From DATFJT01 sp965230755 (GTDB lineage: Bacteria > Bacteroidota > Bacteroidia > Chitinophagales > Saprospiraceae), in contig CBDDLT010000016.1 of the NCBI GenBank assembly GCA_965230755.1, positions 310,001 through 374,000 on the forward strand: DNA of 64,000 bases. Direction: 5' to 3'. A program made the position numbers and the translations under genes. This document shows, piece by piece, positions 24,880 to 33,360 of this stretch. The notes under the pieces are model-generated. The model ran no database searches, was not told the origin of the DNA, and saw nothing but the letters and a program-made list of their open reading frames with translations. Within the stretch, counting starts at the first letter, position 1. Each line of letters starts with the position of its first letter.

Positions 24880-26423
24880 CCTAAATCCTCCCGATAGCTA
24901 TCGGGACTCATCATCTTCTCCCTATGTTTCCTAAAGAAAACCATTCGAACCAAACCAATCGCCACAAAGACCATGACAAATAAAATGGGGAAACCGCCTA
25001 TCGTAGATAAGGTCTTAACTCCATCAATACCGGATTTCGAGATCATGATGAAGGAAACCAAGCCAATGATAGCTCCCCATAAATACTTTATTCCATTCGA
25101 CCCCTCGGAGTTCTGAATACTTACCCCCCTTGTACTAATACTGCTCAAAACCGAAGTGTTAGAATCGGCAGCAGTCACAAAGGAAACGAACACAATGAGA
25201 AGGAAGAGACCACTTACAATGATACCAAAAGGATACTTGGACAGCAAAGCAAATATCACATTTTGCGGTCCCTCTGTATTGAGCTGTTCACTTAAGAATC
25301 CATCGTTCATCGAACCGTCAAATAGCAAGGTTGTTCCGCTAAAAATGATCATCCATAAGCCACTGAATAAAGCGGGATAGAATAAATTAAATCGAATGAA
25401 TTCACGAACTGTATAGCCCCTTGATATGCGTCCTAAAAATAAAGCAGTTACCGGAGTCCAGGCCAACCAATTAGCCCAGTAGAATACAGTCCAACCATTA
25501 CTCCATGACTCATCAATATTCGATGCAATTCCCGTGCTTCTCTGAAAAAAGTTCATGAAATAATCTTGTATTCCTTCAATCCCAATCCACAAAACCTCCT
25601 GTGTTGGTCCAAAGAGAAAAACGAAAAGTGCGAGAAAAATAAAGGCCTTGATGTTTAGATCAGATAAGATGCGTATCCCCTTCATCAATCCGGTTGAAGC
25701 TGAAAGGGTAAATGATCCTACAACTATTGCCGCAATGATGAAATTGAGCCATGTTGTTTGCGGCACCTCGAATAAAAAATTTAAGCCTCCTGATATGGTC
25801 AAAATTCCAGTCCCCAAGGAGGCTGCCATGCCGGCAACCAAGGCAAATAAGCCAATAGCATTGATCAGTTTTCTGAGGTTCTCTGATACCTTACCTGTTA
25901 CTAGCACAACCAATGAGCTCAGATCGAAATCACGCTGCAGGTTATAGAAGCTTAAAGCAAATGCCAGAGCGGCCAAAGTGTAAATGCTATAAGGTGTTAT
26001 GGTCCAATGTAAAAACATCGTGCTCATTGCAAAATCAACAGCCCCGTCACTTCGATTTGCTATTCCCAGACCTAAAGGCATTTCATTGTAATGGTACAAG
26101 GGCTCAGCACAGCCCCAAAATAAAATGCCCGTTGCAATAGTGGTACAAAGGCATATTGCAAACCAATTCCATTTGCCCATTATCGGTTTCGCTTCTTTGC
26201 CACCAATTTTCGTTTTGGAAAATGGACTAAAATATATTCCCAAAACAATCAGAACGAAGAGAAAGGTCGTCCAGGAAAACATCCAGGAAAAATGGTCCAG
26301 TATCCAATCATTGACAGAAGTAATATTCCTGTGGAATTCTTCTTCGTATGCTATTCCCGCCCATACACTCAACACCAGCAGAAGGAAGGGGGGCCAAAAA
26401 ACACTGTGTTGAAGCTTTTTCAC
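24876..26423 (-). CDS. BCCT-family transporter (betaine/choline/carnitine type)
   Basis: This 515-residue protein has 12 predicted membrane helices starting with SVFWPPFLLLVLSVWAGI. The family signature in helix 8 and its vicinity is visible as GWTVFYWANWLAWTPVTALFLGRISRGYTVREFI. An upstream Gly-rich LGTGILTISGGL corresponds to the unwound substrate-binding helix. These transporters import quaternary ammonium compounds, usually driven by Na+, for osmoprotection or as nutrients. The gene starts with GTG and overlaps the acyltransferase stop by 4 bases (GTGA), so it is translated by coupling. The last ten codons run through an 18-bp palindrome, so the true C-terminus may have been altered by a repeat. 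Confidence 0.92.
   Translation of the reverse strand: MKKLQHSVFWPPFLLLVLSVWAGIAYEEEFHRNITSVNDWILDHFSWMFSWTTFLFVLIVLGIYFSPFSKTKIGGKEAKPIMGKWNWFAICLCTTIATGILFWGCAEPLYHYNEMPLGLGIANRSDGAVDFAMSTMFLHWTITPYSIYTLAALAFALSFYNLQRDFDLSSLVVLVTGKVSENLRKLINAIGLFALVAGMAASLGTGILTISGGLNFLFEVPQTTWLNFIIAAIVVGSFTLSASTGLMKGIRILSDLNIKAFIFLALFVFLFGPTQEVLWIGIEGIQDYFMNFFQRSTGIASNIDESWSNGWTVFYWANWLAWTPVTALFLGRISRGYTVREFIRFNLFYPALFSGLWMIIFSGTTLLFDGSMNDGFLSEQLNTEGPQNVIFALLSKYPFGIIVSGLFLLIVFVSFVTAADSNTSVLSSISTRGVSIQNSEGSNGIKYLWGAIIGLVSFIMISKSGIDGVKTLSTIGGFPILFVMVFVAIGLVRMVFFRKHREKMMSPDSYREDLG
24889..24906. repeat. 18-bp perfect palindrome inside the BCCT gene end
   Basis: TCCCGATAGCTATCGGGA is self-complementary over all 18 bases and encodes part of the last residues (SPDSYRED) of the transporter. 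It lies right next to the G-tract repeat shared with 15950-15999. Palindromes of this kind occur as dispersed repeats in some Bacteroidota genomes, recalled and not checked. Confidence 0.6.
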
Positions 26424-27268
26424 CCGCGTTCTTTTAAGGATAAGGTTTCCCTCTTAAGAAATTCAATAAGCTCTTGGCGATCAGAATAAAGCTGCATTTT
26501 TTCGTAGGGAATAGGATCGCCTATTTCCACCCTAAAATTTCTGTTTCTCTTGTTCATGACTTCGTGGAGCAGGAGCCCCAATCTCAGATTCATACTAAAC
26601 TTACTCACCCACTGAAACCATTCACTGTTTTGTCCGTGGAAATAAAAGGGAACAACAGTGCACTTCGTTTCGTGTATTCGAGAGCAGATGAACCTTCGCC
26701 AAGGCCATTCGACCGCTTCTCCTCTCAGAGACCATCGGGGCCTCGTTGAGATAGCGCCGGAAGGGAATATGACAAGTGATTCCCCCCGGTTTAATCTTTC
26801 TGTAGTCAGCTTCTTTGTATTGAGATTGCACTGTTTAGCCTCCTCTGTTCCTCGAAAATCGACCGGAAGCAAATGTTCCTTCATGATGGGCTCATGAGCC
26901 AGTACTTCATTGATCAACAAAAAATAATCCCTGCGAACTCTGGTGATCAAATGCAAAAACATGACACCGTCAACGATGCCAAATGGATGATTGGCCACAA
27001 AAATGACGGGACCGGATTTAGGAATTCTCTGAAGTTGACCCTCATCATAATCCATGGAGATATTGAGTTGGTCCAATGCTTCTTTCCATACCTTAAATGG
27101 ATCGGGCTCATTGTCGTGCAATTGATTATAAACCTTTTGCAGCTCTTTTTTACCTGTGGCATTTTCTACACCGCGAATGATCCATTTTTTCAACCAGGGA
27201 TCATCGTAACGGGCATAGCTGAAATTATACCCGGAGTAAACCCTTTTTTCTTCTTCTATTATCTGCAT
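26420..27268 (-). CDS. PlsC-like 1-acylglycerol-3-phosphate acyltransferase family protein
   Basis: This 282-residue protein has an acyltransferase block I variant NHPFGIVDG in place of the usual NHxxxxD. Here His-Pro-Phe-Gly-Ile-Val-Asp keeps the HX4-5D spacing (VANHPFGIVDGVM, about 92-104). Block III is seen as LVIFPSGAISTRP. No strong membrane helix is seen at the N-terminus. By family it transfers acyl chains to a glycerolipid or related lipid at the inner membrane. It is the first gene of a coupled pair with the BCCT transporter. Whether it makes phosphatidate or acylates another lipid such as an aminolipid cannot be told. Confidence 0.83.
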   Translation of the reverse strand: MQIIEEEKRVYSGYNFSYARYDDPWLKKWIIRGVENATGKKELQKVYNQLHDNEPDPFKVWKEALDQLNISMDYDEGQLQRIPKSGPVIFVANHPFGIVDGVMFLHLITRVRRDYFLLINEVLAHEPIMKEHLLPVDFRGTEEAKQCNLNTKKLTTERLNRGESLVIFPSGAISTRPRWSLRGEAVEWPWRRFICSRIHETKCTVVPFYFHGQNSEWFQWVSKFSMNLRLGLLLHEVMNKRNRNFRVEIGDPIPYEKMQLYSDRQELIEFLKRETLSLKERG

Positions 27269-27312
27269 TTACCGAATGGCTAAAAATAGAACCTACAAAA
27301 TCACAAAAAATG

Positions 27313-27341
27313 TCAGAACAGACAATTTATCTCTGTTTTGA
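27313..27341. promoter_or_regulatory. Inverted repeat between divergent genes
   Basis: TCAGAACAGA (27313-27322) and TCTGTTTTGA (27332-27341) are 10-base arms with one G-T wobble, around a 9-base spacer. They lie between the acyltransferase start (27268) and the SBBP-repeat gene start (27446). The site could be an operator or a leader hairpin. Confidence 0.3.
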
Positions 27342-27445
27342 ATGACTATTTCAAAACGAAAACCAATGCAAATTCGAATTTTCGAATAGTTAATTGCAGC
27401 ATTTCAAGATCATTTTCTTTTATTGAACCAACAAAAAGGCCGAAA

Positions 27446-29254
27446 ATGAAAAACGTATTAATTCTTTTGATCAATCTTCTCATCTGTAACATAGCCCTAG
27501 GGCAAAATGCGAATTCCTATCAGTTGATATATGCCAGCTATCTGGGCGGATCCGATTTTGAGCAATCCAGAGATCTCGCTGTGGATAAGGAAGGGAATGT
27601 ATACATCACCGGAGGAACCTCTTCTTCGGATTTTCCCGTTTCCTCTGGAGTTTATCAACAGATCTATGACAATCGAGGAAGTGGAACAGTTGGAAATTGG
27701 GGACCTATGTCAGTGTTCGTTTCGAAATTCTCGGCTGATGGTGATTTGATTTGGTCAACTTTTATAGGAGGTCCAAGCTACGACCGCGCTTACGCCATTG
27801 AGGTAGATGACACCGGAAAAGTATACATTGGCGGTCGTGCGGGAGAAGGATATCCAACCACACCTGGAGCATATCAGGAAGATTTTACCGTAGCTGGTGC
27901 TAGAAATGGACTGTACGGACATCAAAATGGCTTTGTTTCGATACTTTCCGCTGATGGTTCAGAATTGCTCTATTCCACTTATTATGGATCGGACAGTTAT
28001 GGCTTTTTTCGGGATATAGACATTGATGATAAGGGCTATGTTTATGGGATTTTAAACGCTGTAACCGGAACTCCTGGGGGCATTTCAGCTGACGCTTATG
28101 ACAATACGCACAACGGCGGGCAGTACGATATGGTCCCTGTCAAATTTACTCCGGAACTTGACTCTGTCGTTTGGGCCACTTTCCTTGGAGGATCGGATGC
28201 AGATAATGGTGGACCTTCCGTCAAAGTGGGAACAGACTACTCTGTCTTTATTGCCGGAGGAACAAAATCTACGGATTTTCCAATATCTACAGGGGCCGTT
28301 CAAAGTTCTTATGGCGGAGGTGCATCAGATATGTTTGTTACGAGGATTGCTCCCGATGGGAAGTCTATCATATATTCTACCTATTTGGGCGGTAACAATG
28401 GTGATTTTTCAGAAACACATTGTCTCTTCGTTGATCAATACAATCAGGCATTTGTCGCTGGCGGTTCCAATTCAACAAACATAAGTACTACACCAGGATC
28501 CATCAAAGCCAACAAACCAAGTAATGATTTTGATGCTGTATTATTTAAAGTTTCCAGTGACGGAACCCAGTTAATGGCCGCCAGCTATTTCGGTGGGACA
28601 GAAAACGATTTCTCCGAAGGCCTCTACGTCAATGATATGGGTGAGCTTTTCTTTGGAGGAACGACACTTTCTTCGGATTTTCCCGTTTCCTCAGATGCGT
28701 ACATGTCCTCAGTGGTTGATCAAGAAAATGGTTTCGTCGTACAACTCGATTCGAATTTCTCAAATATCGTATACAGCAGCTACTACGGCGCAGGAGATGA
28801 TGATGCCGTTCGTGCATTTTCTATTGGGCCCAATGAATCCATTTACCTGGGAGGGCAAACATTATCCAATGATCTTCCCAGTACAGCAGGAGCATTCCAG
28901 CTACTAAGACACACTGAAAATAATAGAGCGGATTGCTACCTTGCTATTCTGGCAAAAGAAGAATTGACTTCTAACGATGAACCAAAAAACCTCAATGAAC
29001 ACTTCTTGGTTTATCCCAATCCAAGTACAGACATACTCTATATACAACTGGATGAAAAACGAGATTTAAGTAGTTCGGAAGTTCAAATACATAATGTAGA
29101 TGGTAATTTGATCAAAGTGATCCACCCAAAAGAAAACTTACTTCATATTTCTACAAATGGAATACCAAATGGCGCATATTCGATACAATTTCTTGACAAA
29201 AAATTGGGTTATATTTCTAGTCGTCGTTTTGTCATCAATCGCAAAGATCCTTAG
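27446..29254 (+). CDS. T9SS-secreted SBBP-repeat beta-propeller protein
   Basis: The start ATG 27446 puts the signal peptide (MKNVLILLINLLICNIALGQ) first, and upstream codons to 27338 would start with TTG. The 602-residue product has about seven SBBP repeats with the pattern YLGGSxxD-ooVDxxGNVYxxG-T-S-DFP. Examples are YASYLGGSDFEQSRDLAVDKEGNVYITGG, STYYGSDSYGFFRDIDID and TYLGGNNGDFSETHCLF, each one propeller blade. The C-terminal 80 residues are a T9SS type A domain (YPNPSTDILYIQLDE, LLHISTNGIPNGAYSIQFL). It is a predicted surface or secreted propeller of unknown ligand. A hairpin overlaps its stop codon. Confidence 0.87.
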   Translation: MKNVLILLINLLICNIALGQNANSYQLIYASYLGGSDFEQSRDLAVDKEGNVYITGGTSSSDFPVSSGVYQQIYDNRGSGTVGNWGPMSVFVSKFSADGDLIWSTFIGGPSYDRAYAIEVDDTGKVYIGGRAGEGYPTTPGAYQEDFTVAGARNGLYGHQNGFVSILSADGSELLYSTYYGSDSYGFFRDIDIDDKGYVYGILNAVTGTPGGISADAYDNTHNGGQYDMVPVKFTPELDSVVWATFLGGSDADNGGPSVKVGTDYSVFIAGGTKSTDFPISTGAVQSSYGGGASDMFVTRIAPDGKSIIYSTYLGGNNGDFSETHCLFVDQYNQAFVAGGSNSTNISTTPGSIKANKPSNDFDAVLFKVSSDGTQLMAASYFGGTENDFSEGLYVNDMGELFFGGTTLSSDFPVSSDAYMSSVVDQENGFVVQLDSNFSNIVYSSYYGAGDDDAVRAFSIGPNESIYLGGQTLSNDLPSTAGAFQLLRHTENNRADCYLAILAKEELTSNDEPKNLNEHFLVYPNPSTDILYIQLDEKRDLSSSEVQIHNVDGNLIKVIHPKENLLHISTNGIPNGAYSIQFLDKKLGYISSRRFVINRKDP

Positions 29255-29268
29255 TCCTTGCGATTGAT
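29234..29268 (+). terminator. Hairpin over the stop codon of the SBBP-repeat gene
   Basis: ATCAATCGCAA (29234-29244) pairs perfectly with TTGCGATTGAT (29258-29268) around a 13-base loop that contains the TAG stop. The tail CTTCTTGC has no long T-tract, so it may be a weak terminator or a 3'-end stabiliser. Confidence 0.45.
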
Positions 29269-29380
29269 CTTCTTGCACACTCGTTAACAGAATATCACCA
29301 ATTTCTGAGTACAATTTGCATCGTAATGGATCAATACATTAACGATACCATGATTAGTTACTTGATGAATCAAATTAAAA

Positions 29381-29800
29381 ATGAAAAAGGCTGTTATTCT
29401 TTTTATCCTTATTTCTATTTTCCTTCGGGTCTCCGCCCAAATGAATGATTCTGATATAATTGCCCTTGCCAATCTATCAAGTCAAAATACTATAGAGTTG
29501 CCTGCGATGGACAAGTTCGATATTCAATTGCGTGGTATTGATCAGGATCCACATCAACAGCAAGAGTTCTATCTGGCTCCTAATCCGGTATCAGAATTTC
29601 TTATGATCAACTCAACCCAAAGGATCCTCAAAGTGCGTATCTATTCTATTTTTGGCAATTGGATTCGCAGTGTTCTTATGGATTCGGATAGCGATCTTGA
29701 GAATTTCATCAATGTAGCCGATTTAAAACCTGGACAGTATGTTCTCGAAGCCATTTTAACAGATGGGAAAACCAAGATCAGTAAGTTCCTAAAGAATTAA
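29381..29800 (+). CDS. Minimal T9SS cargo: signal peptide plus sorting domain
   Basis: This 139-residue protein has a signal peptide (MKKAVILFILISIFLRVSAQ), then only about 45 residues before a complete T9SS type A sorting domain starts at FYLAPNPVSEFLMIN. The domain continues KVRIYSIFGNWIRSV, VADLKPGQYVLEAI and the Lys-rich end KTKISKFLKN. Most T9SS cargos carry hundreds of residues of effector domain, and here nearly none exists. It may be a small secreted peptide carrier, a plug-like competitor for the sorting machinery, or a shortened gene. It follows the SBBP-repeat gene by 126 bases on the same strand. Confidence 0.8.
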   Translation: MKKAVILFILISIFLRVSAQMNDSDIIALANLSSQNTIELPAMDKFDIQLRGIDQDPHQQQEFYLAPNPVSEFLMINSTQRILKVRIYSIFGNWIRSVLMDSDSDLENFINVADLKPGQYVLEAILTDGKTKISKFLKN

Positions 29801-29818
29801 AAACCCTTTTCTATCGGA

Positions 29819-30973
29819 CTATTGAACCGCCTCTTTCCTATTCAAAGCCTCATGTACTTGTTCGATAAAACCGTAGGCAAAACGATGTAAATTGGCATCA
29901 GTAGCCATCAAGACAACAATATCAAATTGCTTTACTTCTTCAAGAATGTTGATGTTCTCAACAAATAAGTCTTTCCCGTATCCAGGATATATTTGCTTAT
30001 TGTAATACCAGAATTGACCCTTATCGAAGGCGTTTTGTACTATTCCCCTGTTGTACATTCCCCAAAAATAACTGTCCGCAACCACCAATACGCTAGGTCT
30101 GATCGTAAGGCTGTCTTTATGAAACACAATTGATGAATAGGCCATTTCCAAGTCCTCAATATCCCACAATAAATTCATTCCTTCTTCAATGTCTTCATCT
30201 CTCCCCTGCATGATAGTTGAAGTAACAACACTGTCCATTTTAACTAAAGGAACCTTCATATCCTTTATCTCACCAATTTTTTTCATCAAAGTATCAATAG
30301 CCAATTGTTCTCCATATCTGCTCCAATGAATTCCATTTTTAGGATACAGGGGGTATTTCGAATCAGCTTTTAAAGCTAAAAACCATTTCTGATAATCAAT
30401 AAAATCCAAACCGCTATTCTCCATTAACTCTTGGAATACAGTGTAATTCGTTGTATCCATTTTGTCCAGCAAATCATCGGGAATATACTCAGGATGATAG
30501 ACGGCCTTACCAGGAGCTATGGCAGTAAGAATATTAGTACCCGTCATTTTAAGGCTATCCGTAATCTCACTAAGTTTTTCAAGTTTAGTTTTGAGAGAAT
30601 CGCGCCCAATAAAATCCTCTCCGTTGTACGAATCGATATAGACTTTTTCATACAAAAATCCCCCCTTCCCTACGACGATACCATAAGCCTTAGGTTTATT
30701 GAATAAGCTAAACAAAAACTGATTGTAAATGCGGACAAACAACGGCCTAAATCCTAGAGCCTGATCTAAATATTTCTCGCTTTTTTGCTGAAAACTTCCA
30801 TCCAAACAATGGGAAAACTCGAATTGAGGTGCCTCTACCTGTCGATAAGAGCCTTTTAATTTTTCCACCTCGACAAATTGGTATTTTTGTTGAATCAAAG
30901 GCAGAAACAACATCAACAATGTGCTTCCAAATAAAATCCTTTTAATCCATTTTTTCCTTGAAGAATTGCTCAT
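29819..30973 (-). CDS. AlgX/AlgJ-like SGNH-type O-acetyltransferase partner
   Basis: This 384-residue protein has one N-terminal membrane anchor (about 9-27) and an extracytoplasmic SGNH-hydrolase-like domain. Visible landmarks are ALGFRPLFVRIYNQFLFSLF, ILTAIAPGKAVYHPEYIPDD, NGIHWSRYGE with His216, and a Ser site VVADSYFWGMY (Ser301). In AlgX/AlgJ the Asp two before the His is catalytic, but here that place is Gly214. The gene lies 3 bases after the MBOAT gene, so the two form an AlgI/AlgX-like pair that would move acetyl groups to an exported polysaccharide. No alginate or other polysaccharide genes are in the window, so the substrate is unknown. Confidence 0.82.
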   Translation of the reverse strand: MSNSSRKKWIKRILFGSTLLMLFLPLIQQKYQFVEVEKLKGSYRQVEAPQFEFSHCLDGSFQQKSEKYLDQALGFRPLFVRIYNQFLFSLFNKPKAYGIVVGKGGFLYEKVYIDSYNGEDFIGRDSLKTKLEKLSEITDSLKMTGTNILTAIAPGKAVYHPEYIPDDLLDKMDTTNYTVFQELMENSGLDFIDYQKWFLALKADSKYPLYPKNGIHWSRYGEQLAIDTLMKKIGEIKDMKVPLVKMDSVVTSTIMQGRDEDIEEGMNLLWDIEDLEMAYSSIVFHKDSLTIRPSVLVVADSYFWGMYNRGIVQNAFDKGQFWYYNKQIYPGYGKDLFVENINILEEVKQFDIVVLMATDANLHRFAYGFIEQVHEALNRKEAVQ

Positions 30974-30976
30974 ATC

Positions 30977-32398
30977 TTAGAATCTAAAGTAGATGAAAGG
31001 ATTAAAATCTGAGGAGTTCACTATTGCCACACACAAAACAAATAGAACCAGAGATGCGATCCATCGAATAGCGTGCTCAGACAAACTAAGTTCGTTATTG
31101 TCAAAAACATAAGCTTGCAGCTGTTCTCCACGAACAAAACCGGCTATGAAAGAAAAGATAACAGCTACGATTAACATCAAGGGAAACTCGGGAGTTAGGC
31201 TCAATGCTTCGTTTCCTTCAAATGAAAACAGTCTCTGGTAGTATATTTTAAGTCGCGAAAAGTCCTCTATTCGAAATGTAACCCACCCGATCATCACTAA
31301 AAAGAAGCAAAGTGATGTCGAAAAGAAAGCTGGAATTCTGGAAGTCAGTCGAAGAAGAAAAACTCTATCCATGATCAACCAAAATCCGTGAAACGCTCCC
31401 CATAAAACGAAATTCCAGGAGGCGCCATGCCATAGCCCCGAAATGAGAAATACAAACCAAAGATTGAAGAACAATCTGGATTTGGTTTTGACCCTATTAC
31501 CTCCAAGAGGGATGTACAAATAATCCCTCATAAAATCCCCAAGTGTAATATGCCATCTTCGCCAAAACTCGGTAATGCTCTTAGAAATATACGGCGAGTT
31601 AAAGTTCTCCGGAAAATGAAAGCCTATCATTCTACCAAGACCGATGGCCATATCCGAATACCCGGAGAAATCAAAATAAATCTGAAAAGTATAAGCGATC
31701 ATTCCAAGCCATGCATTGGGCATGCTCAATGTCTCAAGCTCTCCATCAAAAATCAAGTCGGCTTGTTCTCCCATAACATTGGCCACTAGGACTTTTTTCG
31801 CCAAACCAATACAGAAGCGATAAAATCCAAGCAATTTATCGTCTATCTTTTCCTCTCTACTCAATATCTCTTTAGAAATATGGCCAAATCGTACTATTGG
31901 TCCCGCAATCATCTGAGGAAAAGACAGGATATACATCAAGTAATCACTGAGATTGTTGAGCGGTTCTTCTTTTCTTCGATAGACATCGACGACATAAGTG
32001 ATGGTCTGAAAAGTATAGAATGAAATACCAATGGGCAAGGCGACCTTTATCCATACCATGGGCTCAACACCGAATTTCTGAAGAAACAAATTGACTGAGT
32101 CAACAAAAAAGTTAGAATACTTGAAGTATAAAAGCAGTCCCAGATTAAGGACGAGGGATGCCGTAAGGAAAAGTTTTCGCCTGTGATCCGAATTAGTAGC
32201 ATGAAGCGTTCGTACAAGATAGAAGTCTATAATCGTAGAACACAGCAGAATAAAAATGAATTTAGGTGCACCCCAGCTATAAAAAAATATGCTAAAAAGC
32301 AGAATCACATAGTTTCGAAGGTTTTTGGGCGACAAATGATAAACCAATAGGAATATCGGCAGAAAGTACAAAAGGAAAGTGGTGGTACTAAAAATCAT
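30977..32398 (-). CDS. MBOAT-family membrane O-acyltransferase (AlgI-like)
   Basis: This 473-residue protein has about 11-12 membrane helices from the N-terminus (FLLYFLPIFLLVYHL). It has the MBOAT landmarks SISFYTFQTITYVVDVYRRK-like (GISFYTFQTITYVVDVY), FSGYSDMAIGLGRMIGF, FWRRWHITLGDFMRDYLYIPLGGNR, and the catalytic His in SGLWHGASWNFVLWGAFHGF. By family it carries acetyl groups from the cytoplasm across the inner membrane to a periplasmic transferase. The downstream AlgX-like gene starts 3 bases after its stop. A 17-bp palindrome lies just upstream at 32446-32462. Confidence 0.92.
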   Translation of the reverse strand: MIFSTTTFLLYFLPIFLLVYHLSPKNLRNYVILLFSIFFYSWGAPKFIFILLCSTIIDFYLVRTLHATNSDHRRKLFLTASLVLNLGLLLYFKYSNFFVDSVNLFLQKFGVEPMVWIKVALPIGISFYTFQTITYVVDVYRRKEEPLNNLSDYLMYILSFPQMIAGPIVRFGHISKEILSREEKIDDKLLGFYRFCIGLAKKVLVANVMGEQADLIFDGELETLSMPNAWLGMIAYTFQIYFDFSGYSDMAIGLGRMIGFHFPENFNSPYISKSITEFWRRWHITLGDFMRDYLYIPLGGNRVKTKSRLFFNLWFVFLISGLWHGASWNFVLWGAFHGFWLIMDRVFLLRLTSRIPAFFSTSLCFFLVMIGWVTFRIEDFSRLKIYYQRLFSFEGNEALSLTPEFPLMLIVAVIFSFIAGFVRGEQLQAYVFDNNELSLSEHAIRWIASLVLFVLCVAIVNSSDFNPFIYFRF

Positions 32399-32445
32399 AT
32401 AGGCCTTGTCTGGCTTATTAAGTATTTATTAAATGCCGAACCACA

Positions 32446-32462
32446 GTATTAACAGTTAATAC
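32446..32462. promoter_or_regulatory. 17-bp palindrome, possible operator between algI-like and GDPD genes
   Basis: GTATTAAC-A-GTTAATAC is a perfect palindrome (8-base arms, one centre base) in the 83-base divergent gap. TATTTTTG at 32470-32477, which fits TAnnTTTG on the plus strand, ends only 4 bases before the GDPD ATG, so that transcript may be leaderless. The palindrome is well placed to be bound by a dimeric regulator acting on either gene. Confidence 0.4.
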
Positions 32463-32481
32463 GAAATATTATTTTTGATGC

Positions 32482-33360
32482 ATGCGATTTTCCACATTTA
32501 TTCTAGTCAGTTTTTGCTGGTTATTTTCCTGTACCGTTGAGGAAGACAAACCCTCCTTTGACTGGCAGGGCCATCGCGGTTGTAGAGGCTTGATGCCCGA
32601 AAATAGTATTGTCGGATTCTTACACGCGCTGGAGTTTCAAGAAATCACTACCCTGGAGTTGGATGTGGTTATTTCCAATGACAGTCAAGTCGTCGTTTCT
32701 CATGAGCCCTGGATGTCGGACGAGATTTGTTCTCTTCCGGAAGCTTTAGACTCCAATGAGGTACTCAATATATTCGAATTGGATTATGAAGAAATCCAAG
32801 GAATCGACTGCGGTAGTAAAGTTCATTCTCGATTTCCTGATCAGAAAAAAATGACTGTGAGAAAACCCTTGCTTTTAACAATGTTGGATTCTGTTGGCAT
32901 CTATTGCAAAGCAAAAAATCGACCCTTGCCAATGTTGAATATTGAGATCAAGAGTAGGCCGGAATGGGATAATACGTTTACTCCGACACCCAAGACATTT
33001 GCTCAACTTCTACTAAATGTGATTAAAAACAGTCCCTTTGAAAAATTGACCACCATTCAGTCTTTTGACACTCGAAGTCTAGAAGCTGTTCATGAAATGA
33101 ATGAATCTTTTTCATTGGCTTACTTAGTTTGGCAAGACAGCAATTTTATTGAAGCTCTCGATCGATTGAGCTTTGTTCCGGATATCTATAGTCCCTATTT
33201 TCCGCTGGTCAACAAGGATTTGATTGGTCATGCTAAAACATTGAACATGAAAGTGATTCCCTGGACGGTCAATGAGCAAAAGGACATGATCGAATTGATC
33301 GACTTAGGCGTGGACGGTATTATAACCGATTACCCCAATCGAATTCCTCAGGGAAACTAG
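32482..33360 (+). CDS. Glycerophosphodiester phosphodiesterase, lipoprotein
   Basis: This 292-residue protein has a lipobox (FCWLFSC, Cys17). The GDPD TIM-barrel landmarks are complete: GHRGCRGLMPENS with His31 and Glu40, LELDVVISNDS with Glu59 and Asp61 (metal ligands), VVSHEPW with His74, and the C-terminal PWTVNEQKDMIELIDLGVDGIITDYPNR. It cleaves glycerophosphodiesters to glycerol-3-phosphate and an alcohol, here probably in the periplasm. Its TAG stop overlaps the TAG stop of the opposite regulator in one CTAG. Confidence 0.92.
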   Translation: MRFSTFILVSFCWLFSCTVEEDKPSFDWQGHRGCRGLMPENSIVGFLHALEFQEITTLELDVVISNDSQVVVSHEPWMSDEICSLPEALDSNEVLNIFELDYEEIQGIDCGSKVHSRFPDQKKMTVRKPLLLTMLDSVGIYCKAKNRPLPMLNIEIKSRPEWDNTFTPTPKTFAQLLLNVIKNSPFEKLTTIQSFDTRSLEAVHEMNESFSLAYLVWQDSNFIEALDRLSFVPDIYSPYFPLVNKDLIGHAKTLNMKVIPWTVNEQKDMIELIDLGVDGIITDYPNRIPQGN

